DNA of 34,011 bases from Nitrospirillum pindoramense (GCF_007827955.1 NZ_VITR01000028.1:1-34011); one strand, 5' to 3'; shown: positions 14,254 through 22,980, numbered from the stretch's first letter. The notes: generated by a model from the sequence alone, not told the origin. Numbers and translations: made by a program.

Positions 14254-15840
14254 TCAAATCTCCTGAAGGCGCGCGTGCCGGGCGGCGCCATCCGTCTGGC
14301 GGACGGCGCGCCCGCAGGCGCAGAGGGCGAAGGCGGCCAGCGTTCCCACGCACAGCTGCCAGGGAAAGGCGAGGGTCTGCAGCGGCGCCGGCAGGGACAG
14401 GGCCCGCGCCACGGCCGGCTGCAAGGCCAGCACGACGGCAAAGCCGCCGGCCAGCGCCACCATGACCGAGGCGCTGGAGCCCCGCTTGGTGAACAGGGCG
14501 GTGAAATAGACACCCAGCAGGCCGGCATAGGCGAAGTTCATGACCGACAGCACGAAGTCCAGCAGGGGCGCCTGGGTGTAGTGCTGCCAATAGTACGAGC
14601 CTATGGCCATGGCCAGGGTGGCGGCGCTGACCGCCGCCATGCCGATGCGGCCGGCCGTGACGTAATGGTCCTCACGGGCCTGGCGCCGGGCCGCGTGCCA
14701 GGGGCGGTAGAAATCCTGGATCAGTACCGACGACATGGCGTTCAGGGCCGACATGGTGGTGCCCACCGCCGTGGCGATGACGCCGATGGCCATCATGCCG
14801 CGGACGCCCGCCGGCGCCTCCGTCAGGATGAAGTGCATGAGGACGGTGATGTCCTCGCCCTGGAAGGCGCGGGCGGGACCGGCGCCAGCGGCGGCCGGGC
14901 CCCGGTAGAACAGGTAGAGCAGGCTGCCGATGGCGATGAACAGCCAGACGATGGGGATCGCGGCGGCGATGGACAGGTACAGGCCCCTGGCACTGGTGCG
15001 GGCGTCACGGCAGGCCAACAACCGCTGCGTCGTGTCTTGGTCCAGCGCATAATTGCCGATGAACAGCAACACGATGCCGGTCAGCGACGCCGCCAGGCTG
15101 AAGGGCGCGGACAGCTTGGTCGACAGGTCGAACAGCCGCAACTTGTCGTGCCCCCCCTGGGCCCCATCCGGGGTGGCCGACAGGGTCTGGATCATGGCGT
15201 CCAGCGGCATGTCCAGGCGTTGCAGCAGCAGGAGGGCGATGCCGATGGCGGCGCCGACATAGACGACGAACTGCAGCAAATCGATCCAGACGATGGCCTT
15301 CAGCCCCTTGTGGAAGGCGAAGATGAAGGAGGCCAGGATGAGGAAGGCGGAGGCGACGGAGACATTGGCCGCCGTGACGTTGCCGAAGATGATCATGGCC
15401 ACGGCGATGGCAGCCAGGTAGAGGCGGGCGCCGCCGGCGATGATGCGGCCCACCAGGAACATGCCGCCCGCCGCCTTCATGGCCGTTGGGCCGAACCGCT
15501 GGCCCAGCAGCTCATACACCGTGGTCACGTTGTGGGCATAAAAGCGCGGGATGAAGACGTGGGCGACGATCACCACCGCCAGGAAGGCGCCCAGAAAGGT
15601 GCTGAGATAGGTGAAGTCGCCGCGATAGCCGAAATCGGGACCGCCCAGGAAGGTGGCGGCGGATTGGGTGGTGGCCAACACCGAGATGGCGGCCAACCAA
15701 GCCGGCACCTGGCCCGACGCCAGGAAATAGTCGCGGGCGTCGCCGCTGTCCTGCCGGTTGACCGCGAAACCCACGCCAGCGACCGCCAGGAAATACAGGC
15801 CCACGACCGCCCAGTCCAAGCCGGAGAAAGCGCCACTCAT
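14254..15840 (-). CDS. Sodium:solute symporter (SSS family), likely amino-sugar importer
   Basis: A 528-residue polytopic inner-membrane protein. The N-terminal helix LDWAVVGLYFLAVAGVGFAV is followed by DYFLASGQVPAWLAAISVLA, the typical SSS opening, and hydrophobic segments continue to the end. I chose ATG 15840, which has GGGGG four bases upstream and matches the usual SSS N terminus; an upstream GTG at 15879 would add a Gly-rich 13-residue leader. It lies between the TonB receptor (95 bp upstream) and murQ (adjacent). This suggests Na+-coupled uptake of MurNAc, anhydroMurNAc, GlcNAc or a small muropeptide across the inner membrane. The exact substrate cannot be read from sequence; SSS members also carry sugars, amino acids and vitamins. 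Confidence 0.87.
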   Translation of the reverse strand: MSGAFSGLDWAVVGLYFLAVAGVGFAVNRQDSGDARDYFLASGQVPAWLAAISVLATTQSAATFLGGPDFGYRGDFTYLSTFLGAFLAVVIVAHVFIPRFYAHNVTTVYELLGQRFGPTAMKAAGGMFLVGRIIAGGARLYLAAIAVAMIIFGNVTAANVSVASAFLILASFIFAFHKGLKAIVWIDLLQFVVYVGAAIGIALLLLQRLDMPLDAMIQTLSATPDGAQGGHDKLRLFDLSTKLSAPFSLAASLTGIVLLFIGNYALDQDTTQRLLACRDARTSARGLYLSIAAAIPIVWLFIAIGSLLYLFYRGPAAAGAGPARAFQGEDITVLMHFILTEAPAGVRGMMAIGVIATAVGTTMSALNAMSSVLIQDFYRPWHAARRQAREDHYVTAGRIGMAAVSAATLAMAIGSYYWQHYTQAPLLDFVLSVMNFAYAGLLGVYFTALFTKRGSSASVMVALAGGFAVVLALQPAVARALSLPAPLQTLAFPWQLCVGTLAAFALCACGRAVRQTDGAARHARLQEI

Positions 15841-15935
15841 ACCACCCCCAAAACCTTGTCCCCCCGACGCGGGAAGCACTTCGATTTGCGACCGCCGGCG
15901 GGCACCACCAGATGGCGATGCCCGCCAACTTCCCC

Positions 15936-18686
15936 TTACTGCCGGAACGTCAGCGCGATGGAAAACACACGGCCCTCAACATTGTAGGTGTCGGGGAAGG
16001 TGTTGAACACGCCGCCGGAGACGAAGGGTGGGTCCTTATCCAGGATGTTCTGGATGCCGCCCGACACCGAGATGTCCCGGGTCAGCTTGTAAGAGCCGGT
16101 CAGGTCGAAATAGTTCTGGGCCGCGATGGTACCGTTTTGCCCAGGCGCGCTGTTGTGGACGGAACCGATGCGCGTCCAGGCCAGCCGGATCATGGCCTCA
16201 TCGAACAGCCAGCTGACGCTGGCATTGTGGCGGTAGTCCGGCTGCACCAGCGTGGTGCCGTCGCTGGAACAGGTGGCGCCATAGGTGCCGGCGCACTCCA
16301 GCGTGGCCACGGCGGCGTTAGGCTGGAACCCATAGCTGGAAACGATGTTGGCCTGGTAGGCGAACTGCAGGCCGGCACCGGGAAGCCAGTCCGGCTGGAT
16401 GAAATAGGTCATGCCGATGTCGAAACCCTTCTGGTCCAGCAGGCCCAGGTTCTGGTTGTTGACGTAGGCGTTCGCCAGATGTCCGTTGGTCGGGTTGCGC
16501 GACACCAGCTTGCACAGCGGGTTGTTGGCCACCGGATTGGTGATGTAGCAGCTGGTCAGGGCGTTGACCGGCTGGATCACGCCGATCGCCCCCGTCAGAT
16601 TCAACTGGTAGTAGTCGACGGTGATGTTCAGGTGGGGGATGACGGTCGGGGTGATGACCGCGCCCAGGGTCTTGGTCTGTCCGGTTTCCGGCTGAATGTT
16701 GGCATTGCCGCCGTAGTAATACTGCCCCTCAAGGTAGGACGGCGCGAAGGAGTTGGTGGAACCCGCCGCCGGCGCGCCGAAACGGGCGCACTGGGCGGCG
16801 TTGCCGGTGCCCAGCACACACGGATCGCCGGCATAGCGCGGCGCCAGGCGTGCCACCGTCACCAGGCTGCTGAACGGCAGGGACGAGGTGGCCGCCGCAT
16901 ATTCGCTGAAGTTCGGCGTGCGGATGACACGCTGCATGGTACCGCGGAAGCGGATGTTGTCATCCACCGTCCAGGTGAATTCACCCTTGGGCGTGCCATT
17001 CACCCCCCACAGCGAATAGTCGGAATAGCGGTAGGCACCGCCGACGTCGAAGCCCTTGATCAGCGGCAGGTCCTTGAGCACCGGCACCAGCAGTTCGCCG
17101 TAAACCTCCTTCACGTCGAAGCTGCCGCTGTAAGCGGCCTGCACGCCCTGGCGGAAGGTGTTGCCCGTCAGCAGGGCGGAGTCTTGGGTATAGTTGCCGG
17201 TCTCATTGCGGTACTCATAACCCAGCGAGAAGCCCACGGGCCCCGCCGGCAGGGAGAAGAGGTCGGCCGACGTGCCGCTCAGCACGCCCGAGCCGATCAG
17301 CTGTTCACGGGTGCGGTGGAAGGCGTCGAAGGTCGTGCCCAACTGCTTCACGCTGGACTGGTTGGGCCCGAAGAAGTCGATGGTGTTGGCCAGCGAGGCG
17401 ACATTGTTCACGCCGGTGGCAGAGGTGACCAGGCCATCACCGGTGATGGGTGAATCCTCGGTGGAACGGCCGTACTGCACGTAGGCATCCCACTTGATGT
17501 TCTTGGTGATGTCGCCGCGCAGGCCGGTCTGGATCTGCTCCGTCTCGCGGTCGGTGTGATAGGTGATCAGGCCCAGCTCGGCCAGCGACCGGGTGATGCG
17601 CATCTGCGCCGTGCCGTTGACGAAGGTCAGCTGGTTGGCGATCTGCGGCGTCAGGAAGGGGTTGTTCTGGCTGATGGAGACGACCTGATCGATGGATGGC
17701 GGGTTAGGGCCGGGCGTGCCCGACTCTTCCGTCTTCGCCCGGGTGTACATGGCCCGGCCATAAAGTTCGACATTGTCGAACAGGTCGTAATGATAGAGCG
17801 CGGTGGCGTTGTAACGGTTCAACGGCTCGATCAGCGGGTATTCGGCGCTGATGTTCGAGGTCGCCGACGGGCTGGTGGTGAATTGGCCGCTGCTGTCGAA
17901 GCCGAACTTGCGCCCGCTGGCCACGTCGGTGAAGACGCCACCGACGTTGGGGATGGTGCTGCCGGGGGTCAGGGCCCATTTGCGCGACCCGGAATCCACC
18001 TCGTCCCGCTTGGTGTAGTTCAGGGCCACGACGACATGGCCGCGACCATTGTTGATGTTGCCGCCAAAGGTCAGGTCAGCGCCATATTCGGAACCGCCAT
18101 GCTGGGCGCTGCGGTCGGTGACCGTGGCCTCGATGCCCTCGAAATCGCGGTCCAGGATGAAGTTCACCACGCCGGCCACGGCGTCGGCGCCGTAGACCGC
18201 CGCGGCACCGCCCGTCAGCACGTCCACCCGCTTGATCAGCGCCACCGGAATGCTGCCGACGTCGACGGAATTGCGGAAGCTGAAGGGCGTCGCCCGCGTG
18301 CCGTCGATCAGCACCAGCGACCGGCTCTGCCCGAAGTTGCGCAAGTCGAAGACCTGGGCGCCGAAAGCGTCGCTGCCCTGTGAGGAGGCGCGCACGCCGC
18401 CCGCCAACTGCGGCAGCTTGGTCGAGAAATCCTGCACCGTCAGCGCCTGCTGCAGGCGGATGTCCTCGGACGTGGTCGAGGCCACGGGGCTGGCCGCCGT
18501 CAGGCCCGGCCGTGGAATGCGCGTGCCGGTCACCACGATTTCTTCCAGACCGGAATCGGTTGGCTCGGCGCCCGCAACCGCGGTGCCGCCGCCTGTGGTG
18601 GCGGTCTGCGCGTAGGCGGCGCCGGCCATCGCCGGCAGGAAAAGCAACGGTGCCGCCAAGGCGGCACGCCAATGTTTGTTCCGCAT
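15936..18686 (-). CDS. TonB-dependent outer-membrane receptor
   Basis: A 916-residue receptor starting at ATG 18686, where MRNKHWRAALAAPLLFLP begins a clean signal peptide ending AYA. The reading frame extends 48 codons further upstream, but that part does not look like a leader. After a Thr/Gly-rich linker comes the TonB-box-like EEIVVTGTRI. The plug domain follows, with LVLIDGTR and the motif RVDVLTGGAAAVYGADAVAG. The C-terminal beta-barrel ends FSIALTFRQ. It is the first gene of the operon with the SSS symporter, murQ and the GntR regulator, so it probably brings amino-sugar oligomers or muropeptides into the periplasm by TonB energy. Substrate is inferred from neighbours; an iron-complex receptor is the main alternative but there is no siderophore gene beside it. 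Upstream is a TGGTAT-type repeat. Confidence 0.92.
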   Translation of the reverse strand: MRNKHWRAALAAPLLFLPAMAGAAYAQTATTGGGTAVAGAEPTDSGLEEIVVTGTRIPRPGLTAASPVASTTSEDIRLQQALTVQDFSTKLPQLAGGVRASSQGSDAFGAQVFDLRNFGQSRSLVLIDGTRATPFSFRNSVDVGSIPVALIKRVDVLTGGAAAVYGADAVAGVVNFILDRDFEGIEATVTDRSAQHGGSEYGADLTFGGNINNGRGHVVVALNYTKRDEVDSGSRKWALTPGSTIPNVGGVFTDVASGRKFGFDSSGQFTTSPSATSNISAEYPLIEPLNRYNATALYHYDLFDNVELYGRAMYTRAKTEESGTPGPNPPSIDQVVSISQNNPFLTPQIANQLTFVNGTAQMRITRSLAELGLITYHTDRETEQIQTGLRGDITKNIKWDAYVQYGRSTEDSPITGDGLVTSATGVNNVASLANTIDFFGPNQSSVKQLGTTFDAFHRTREQLIGSGVLSGTSADLFSLPAGPVGFSLGYEYRNETGNYTQDSALLTGNTFRQGVQAAYSGSFDVKEVYGELLVPVLKDLPLIKGFDVGGAYRYSDYSLWGVNGTPKGEFTWTVDDNIRFRGTMQRVIRTPNFSEYAAATSSLPFSSLVTVARLAPRYAGDPCVLGTGNAAQCARFGAPAAGSTNSFAPSYLEGQYYYGGNANIQPETGQTKTLGAVITPTVIPHLNITVDYYQLNLTGAIGVIQPVNALTSCYITNPVANNPLCKLVSRNPTNGHLANAYVNNQNLGLLDQKGFDIGMTYFIQPDWLPGAGLQFAYQANIVSSYGFQPNAAVATLECAGTYGATCSSDGTTLVQPDYRHNASVSWLFDEAMIRLAWTRIGSVHNSAPGQNGTIAAQNYFDLTGSYKLTRDISVSGGIQNILDKDPPFVSGGVFNTFPDTYNVEGRVFSIALTFRQ

Positions 18687-18751
18687 GCTCCAAGCCCCCC
18701 TGTTTTTTTGACTCCGGATATACCACTTTGCGGCATATCTCGAAGCAATTA

Positions 18752-18767
18752 ATACCAATATAAACCA
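18752..18767 (-). promoter_or_regulatory. Candidate operator 1: TGGTTT and TGGTAT direct repeat, upstream of the TonB receptor
   Basis: On the minus strand TGGTTT (18767-18762) and TGGTAT (18757-18752) are in direct orientation 10 bp apart. A further TGGTAT occurs at 18725-18720, 32 bp further toward the gene. They lie 34-81 bp before the receptor's ATG. Related repeats occur at 25235, 28427 and 31410. HutC-type GntR regulators often recognise TGGT half-sites, usually as palindromes, so the direct arrangement is unusual. Confidence 0.45.
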
Positions 18768-18911
18768 GATCACGTCAAGCGACTCCCTGCAGTTTCCCGA
18801 CGATTCCGGCAAAGATCGACAGGTTTTCAAGCAGTCCCGCGTCCCAGAAGGGCGAAGCCGCCACCATATGGACTCAAGTGGTCTACACTCACCTGGACGA
18901 AGCGGACCCTT

Positions 18912-20150
18912 TCAGTCCAGCATGTCCCGCGCGACCAGCAACGCGTCCGCCAGCCGGTCGACCTCGGCGCGGGTGTTGTACAGCGCGAAGGAGGCCCGGC
19001 AGGTGGCGGTGACACCGAAACGCGCGAGCAAGGGCTGGGCACAATGAGTGCCGGCGCGCACAGCGACACCGAAGCCGTCCAGGATGGTGGCCACATCCAG
19101 CGGGTGGGCATTCCCCAAGGTGAAGGCCACAATGGGCCCCTTTCCCGCCGCCGTGCCGACCAGCCGCAATGACGGGATGGCGGCCAGGCGCCGCTGCGCA
19201 TGGGCCAGCAGGTCAGCCTCATGGGTCGCAGCGGCAGGCAAGCCTATGCCGCGCAGATAGTCCAGCGCCGCGGCCAAGCCGATGGCCTGGATGATGGGGG
19301 GCGTGCCGGCCTCGAACCGGTGGGGCGGATCGGCATAGGTGATGGCATCACGCGTCACCCGCCGCACCATCTCCCCCCCACCCAACACGGGCGGCAACCG
19401 TTGCAGCCATTCAGCCTTACCGTAAAGGGCGCCGATGCCCGTGGGCCCATAAAGCTTGTGGCCGGTGACAACGTAGAAATCAACGTCCAGCGCCCGGACA
19501 TCCACACCCAGGTGCACCGCCCCCTGCGTGCCGTCCGCCAGCACCGGGATGCCCCGGGCGTGGGCCAGGCGCACGATATCGGCCAAGGGGGTGACCGTGC
19601 CCAGGACGTTGGACATGTGGGTGATGGCGACCAGCCGTGTCCGCGCGGTCAACGCCCGTTCCACCGCGTCCAGCGACAGGCTGCCGTCCTCCTCCACATC
19701 GACCCACTTCAGGACCGCGCCGTGCCGCTCCCGCAGGAAATGCCAGGGCACGATGTTGGCATGGTGCTCCATGACCGACAGCACGATCTCATCGCCCGGC
19801 CGGATGAGGGCCTCGCCAAAGGCGCGGGCCACCAGGTTGATGGCCTCGGTCGCCGACTTGGTGAAGACGATCTCCTCCACCGAGCCCGCGTTCAGGAAGG
19901 CGCGCACGGTTTCGCGCGCCCGCTCGAACCCGTCGGTCGCCAGGTTGGCCAGGGTGTGGGAACCGCGGTGGACATTGGCGTATTCGGCATAAATGGCCTG
20001 GGTCATGCGATCGACGACGGCGCGGGGCTTCTGCGCCGAGGCGGCATTGTCCAGATAGACCAGAGGCCCGCCGTCGACCTCCAGCGACAGGATGGGGAAG
20101 TCGGCGCGCAGGCGACCGACGTCATATGGGGTCGTCACGGTTCCGTCCAT
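18912..20150 (-). CDS. sufS: SufS-type cysteine desulfurase
   Basis: A class II PLP cysteine desulfurase, about 412 residues, that moves sulfur from cysteine to an active-site Cys persulfide and then to an acceptor such as SufE. Visible landmarks (numbered from the GTG two codons earlier in the same frame): LVYLDNAASAQKP (31-43), paired His in SVMEHHANIVPWH (126-138), the cofactor Asp and Gln in LADGTQGAVHLG (205-216), the PLP lysine in TGHKLYGPTGIGALYGK (K233), and the catalytic Cys in RAGTHCAQPLL (C371). ATG 20150 has GGAGG five bases upstream and is preferred to GTG 20153. It follows the CaiB-type gene by 30 bp as an operon. No sufBCD genes are in view, and sufE lies about 2.4 kb away. This suggests a dedicated sulfur-relay role rather than general Fe-S assembly, which is inference. 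Confidence 0.93.
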   Translation of the reverse strand: MDGTVTTPYDVGRLRADFPILSLEVDGGPLVYLDNAASAQKPRAVVDRMTQAIYAEYANVHRGSHTLANLATDGFERARETVRAFLNAGSVEEIVFTKSATEAINLVARAFGEALIRPGDEIVLSVMEHHANIVPWHFLRERHGAVLKWVDVEEDGSLSLDAVERALTARTRLVAITHMSNVLGTVTPLADIVRLAHARGIPVLADGTQGAVHLGVDVRALDVDFYVVTGHKLYGPTGIGALYGKAEWLQRLPPVLGGGEMVRRVTRDAITYADPPHRFEAGTPPIIQAIGLAAALDYLRGIGLPAAATHEADLLAHAQRRLAAIPSLRLVGTAAGKGPIVAFTLGNAHPLDVATILDGFGVAVRAGTHCAQPLLARFGVTATCRASFALYNTRAEVDRLADALLVARDMLD

Positions 20151-20180
20151 CACCGCCTCCCTTCCCTGGCCCCCGGCCGT

Positions 20181-21371
20181 TCAGATGGTGCCCTGGTCGC
20201 GCAGCCGCTCGACCTCCGCTTCGTCGGCGCCCAGCCAATCCTTCAGGATATCCCCGCTGTGCTCCCCTATGGCAGGCGCCCCCCGGCGCACGCTGGTGGG
20301 CGTGTCCCACAGGCGCACGGCCGGCGCCTGGAAGGGAACGGAGCCCAGGATGGGATGGGGCACGTCGATGATCTGCTGGCGGGCCACCACCTGGGGATTG
20401 GTGACGACGTCGGCAATGGTCGCCACCCGCTCGCACGGCACCTCGGCCTCGTGCAGGCGGGCCAGGATGGTTTCGCCGTCCTGGGTCAGCGCCCATTCGT
20501 TGATGACGCTTTCCAGCAAGCCGACATTGGCGTTGCGCGCCACGAAGGTCGCGAAACGCGGGTCCTGCGCCAGGCCCGGCATGCCCATGGCGGCGGCGAA
20601 GCGCGGAAAATGGGCGTCGTTCCCGGCGACGACGTAAATCCACACGCCGTCGCCGCTCTGGAAGCAATGGGAGGGCGAGAGGTAGCGGTCACGGTTGCCC
20701 AGGCGCGGCGGCTCCGCACCGTTCAGCAGGTATTCCGGGATGGCCGTGGTCATCAGCGCCATGCCGCTGTCCATCAACGTGGCCTCCACCACCTGGCCGC
20801 GCCCCGTCTTCTCTCGCGCCCGCAAGGCGGCCAGCGCGCCGATGGTGGCATACAGGGCGGTGGTGTAGTCGCAGACAAAGACGCCCGACATGGTAGGCGG
20901 CCCGTCGTGGGCGCCGGTCATGCTCATGATGCCGCTGATGGCCTGGGCGGCGCCGTCGAAGCAAGGGTGCTGGGCCAGCGGCCCCTTCTGGCCGAAACCC
21001 GTGACGCGCACCAGGATCAGGCCGGGATTGGCTGCGCTCAGCACGTCCCAGCCTAGCCCCATGCCCTCCAACGTGCCCGGCCGGAAATTCTCGATCAGAA
21101 TATCGGCCTTGGCCGCCAGGCGGCGGATCAGCGCCTGGCCCTCGGGATCGCGGAAGTCGACGGCGAAGCCGCGCTTGTTACGGTTGGCCGACAGGAAAAA
21201 CAGGGTGTCCCCGGCAACGGCCTCGCCCACCCGGCGGCCATCCTCGCCCCCATCGATGCGCTCCACCTTCACGACGTCGGCGCCCAGGTCGCCCATCAGT
21301 TGGCCGCAGAACGGGCCAGCGATGTATCGCGTCATGTCAAGAACGCGAACACCATCAAGTGATCCCAGCAT
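20181..21371 (-). CDS. CaiB/BaiF family III CoA transferase
   Basis: A 396-residue cytoplasmic enzyme of the formyl-CoA transferase/carnitine-CoA transferase family, which moves CoA between carboxylic acids. Seen: VRVLDMTRYIAGPFCGQ at the N terminus, LGADVVKVERIDGG, NRNKRGFAVDF, LIENFRPGTLEGMGLGW, and the presumed catalytic Asp in ATLMDSGMALM near residue 190. Length is typical. ATG 21371 has GAGGG just upstream. Divergent from the MoaD-like gene (94 bp between starts) and cotranscribed with sufS. In this context it might activate or exchange a carboxylate that then receives sulfur, but no substrate is readable from sequence. It could equally be an unrelated catabolic enzyme. Confidence 0.9.
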   Translation of the reverse strand: MLGSLDGVRVLDMTRYIAGPFCGQLMGDLGADVVKVERIDGGEDGRRVGEAVAGDTLFFLSANRNKRGFAVDFRDPEGQALIRRLAAKADILIENFRPGTLEGMGLGWDVLSAANPGLILVRVTGFGQKGPLAQHPCFDGAAQAISGIMSMTGAHDGPPTMSGVFVCDYTTALYATIGALAALRAREKTGRGQVVEATLMDSGMALMTTAIPEYLLNGAEPPRLGNRDRYLSPSHCFQSGDGVWIYVVAGNDAHFPRFAAAMGMPGLAQDPRFATFVARNANVGLLESVINEWALTQDGETILARLHEAEVPCERVATIADVVTNPQVVARQQIIDVPHPILGSVPFQAPAVRLWDTPTSVRRGAPAIGEHSGDILKDWLGADEAEVERLRDQGTI

Positions 21372-21412
21372 ATTTCCCTCGCCATTATTTATAGATTGAT
21401 CGGACGCGATAA

Positions 21413-21426
21413 ATGATTGAAATCAT
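21413..21426. promoter_or_regulatory. Palindrome ATGATT-GA-AATCAT in the divergent CaiB/MoaD promoter region
   Basis: An exact 6-2-6 inverted repeat lies midway in the 94-bp region between the divergent starts at 21371 and 21466. Its position would allow one regulator to act on both genes. No regulator is identified. Confidence 0.35.
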
Positions 21427-21465
21427 CGTGCCGATAAGCAATAGTATCCAAAACAGGAGGCAGCC

Positions 21466-21717
21466 ATGCGTATCGCTTATTTTTCCTGGCTTCGCGCCAA
21501 GACCGGCACCGCATCGGAACAGATAGACTTGCCGCAGAACTGCGAAACGGTGAATGACCTAATCGATTATCTGTCGTCGCGGTATCCTGCCCTGGCTGAA
21601 ATCGCGACCGCGCAGGGCAGCCTGCGCTACACGGTCAACCGTCGCTATGTCGAGAAATCGCACCCGCTGGCGGCGACGGATGAGGTGGTCCTGTTCCCAC
21701 CCGTGACCGGCGGCTGA
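21466..21717 (+). CDS. MoaD/ThiS-like sulfur-carrier protein
   Basis: An 83-residue ubiquitin-fold carrier. MRIAYFSWLRAKTGTASEQI is the first beta hairpin, followed by TVNDLIDYLSSRYP, the central helix, and the terminus DEVVLFPPVTGG, the exposed Gly-Gly that an E1 adenylates and a persulfide then converts to thiocarboxylate. AGGAGG lies seven bases before the ATG. It is closest in appearance to MoaD, but no moaE or other molybdopterin gene is nearby, so it may serve another sulfur-transfer reaction with the MoeB-like E1, SufE and SufS encoded around it. Its last 73 bp overlap, on the opposite strand, the end of the MoeB-like gene. That convergent overlap may make the two mRNAs antisense to each other. 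Confidence 0.9.
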   Translation: MRIAYFSWLRAKTGTASEQIDLPQNCETVNDLIDYLSSRYPALAEIATAQGSLRYTVNRRYVEKSHPLAATDEVVLFPPVTGG

Positions 21718-22487
21718 CCGGCGTTTCCTTCCTGGGCCGCCCCGCAGCAGGGACAATTCTTCCGGCGGGGCAGCTCCACCTTGGTCACCTCGCAACTCCA
21801 GGCGTCGTACATCGCCAGCGTGCCGGACAGGCCGGGCTCCACGCCCAGGATCTCCTTGATCACTTCGATGGCCTGCAGCGCGCCCATGACGCCCACCGCC
21901 GGGCCCAGCACGCCGATCTCCGAACAGCTGGGCGCCACCGCCGGCACCTCGGGATAGAGACAACGGAAGCAGGGGTGCTGTTCCCCCAGGTGGGACTTGA
22001 AGGTGGTCAAGATACCATCGGCCAGCTGCACGGCGGCGCTGACCAGGACGATGCCGGCCCGGCGGCAGGCGGCATGCACCGCGTCGCGGGTGGCGAAGTT
22101 GTCGCTGCCATCGGCCACGATGTCGTACTGGGCCACCAGCGCGTCCGCGTTCTCCGCATTCACCGGCACCGCGTGCTCCACCAGCCGCACATGCGGGTTG
22201 ATGCGGGCCAGCGTCAGGGTGGCGCTCCGCACCTTGGGCATATCCAGCCGGTCGACGCCGTGCAGGATCTGGCGGTGAAGGTTGGACGGCTCAACACAAT
22301 CGAAATCGGCGACGCCCAGCGTGCCCACCCCCGCCCCCGCCAGGTACATCAGCAGGGGGGAGCCCAGGCCGCCGGCGCCGATGACCAGCACGCGCGCGGC
22401 CTTAAGCCGGGTCTGGCCGGCAACGCCGATTTCCGGCAGAACCACCTGGCGCCGGTAGAAACTCGCCTCATCAGGAACGGTCGACAT
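21645..22487 (-). CDS. MoeB/ThiF-like E1 adenylyltransferase
   Basis: A 280-residue E1-like enzyme that adenylates the C-terminal glycine of a MoaD/ThiS carrier. Seen: nucleotide-binding VIGAGGLGSPLL (36-47), DFD (61-63), the conserved SNLHRQILH (68-76) with Arg finger, K85, GSDN (127-130), and two zinc pairs CFRC (173-176) and CPCC (245-248). C188 in APSCSEIG is the usual conserved Cys. There is no C-terminal rhodanese domain, so sulfur must come from elsewhere, fitting SufE/SufS. ATG 22487 is chosen because a perfect AGGAGG lies eight bases before it; the frame extends seven codons upstream without support. The last 30 residues after CPCCGAAQ are encoded antisense to the moaD-like gene and look unconserved. 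It is last in the radical SAM, AnmK, SufE, MoeB operon. Confidence 0.93.
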   Translation of the reverse strand: MSTVPDEASFYRRQVVLPEIGVAGQTRLKAARVLVIGAGGLGSPLLMYLAGAGVGTLGVADFDCVEPSNLHRQILHGVDRLDMPKVRSATLTLARINPHVRLVEHAVPVNAENADALVAQYDIVADGSDNFATRDAVHAACRRAGIVLVSAAVQLADGILTTFKSHLGEQHPCFRCLYPEVPAVAPSCSEIGVLGPAVGVMGALQAIEVIKEILGVEPGLSGTLAMYDAWSCEVTKVELPRRKNCPCCGAAQEGNAGQPPVTGGNRTTSSVAASGCDFST

Positions 22488-22495
22488 CACCCAGG

Positions 22496-22501
22496 CCTCC
22501 T
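22496..22501 (-). promoter_or_regulatory. Ribosome binding site that fixes the MoeB-like start
   Basis: A perfect AGGAGG, eight bases before ATG 22487. The competing ATG at 22508 has only an A-rich sequence before it, so 22487 is the better start. Confidence 0.75.
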
Positions 22502-22521
22502 GTTCCATTTTTGCTTATTGC

Positions 22522-22965
22522 TCAGGCCGCGCCGGCGGCCTCGCGGATACGCTTCACGATCAGGTGCACGCCGTTGGCACGGCTGGGCGCCAGATTGCGG
22601 CCCACGGCCAGCCGGTCCAGCACCGCTGGACTGTGGGCCAGGATCGCGGCGGGAGGCCGCCCGTCATACAGCCGCAGCACCAGGGCCAGCAGGCCCCGCA
22701 TGATCAAGGCGTCGGAATCCGCCCGGATACGCAGGGCCGCCGGCGTCCGCTCGATGACCAGCCACAGCTGCGACTGGCAGCCGGTCACTTGGTCCTGGTC
22801 ACGCCGCTGGTCCGGCGGGATGCCGTCCAGGGCGCGACCCAGGTCCATCAGGTGCTTCAGGCGTGCGGACCAATCGTCCAACCCGGCGAACTCCGCCTCC
22901 AGCGCCGCGGCGGCGGCGTCGATATCCGCGACGGTGGAAACGGGGAGGTCGGTCAGGTCGGTCAT
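22522..22965 (-). CDS. sufE: SufE sulfur acceptor
   Basis: A 147-residue SufE-family protein that accepts persulfide sulfur from SufS and stimulates it. The acceptor cysteine is C63 in QVTGCQSQLWLV. Further typical parts are WSARLKHLMDLGRAL near residue 32 and GLLALVLRLYDGRPPA in the C-terminal half. ATG 22965 has AGGGG upstream. It sits 15 bp after AnmK and 34 bp before the MoeB-like gene in one minus-strand operon. SufE directly beside an E1 and near a carrier points to a relay SufS to SufE to carrier thiocarboxylate. This is inferred from order, since SufE normally feeds SufBCD. Confidence 0.93.
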   Translation of the reverse strand: MTDLTDLPVSTVADIDAAAAALEAEFAGLDDWSARLKHLMDLGRALDGIPPDQRRDQDQVTGCQSQLWLVIERTPAALRIRADSDALIMRGLLALVLRLYDGRPPAAILAHSPAVLDRLAVGRNLAPSRANGVHLIVKRIREAAGAA

Positions 22966-22980
22966 GGTCCGCCCCTGTCT

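Noticed and set aside
14275-15987. A 570-codon plus-strand frame over the symporter gene.
   Set aside because: It is His/Gln/Gly-rich antisense sequence. The opposite strand encodes a clear SSS symporter with membrane helices and correct operon spacing.
18687-18830. Upstream extension of the TonB receptor by 48 codons.
   Set aside because: The internal ATG at 18686 begins a typical signal peptide; the extension would bury it and cover the likely promoter and repeat sites.
21466-22487. Assignment of the carrier/E1 pair to molybdopterin synthesis.
   Set aside because: No moaE, moaA, moaC or other cofactor gene is in the window, and the neighbours are sufE and sufS; I keep only the family-level call.
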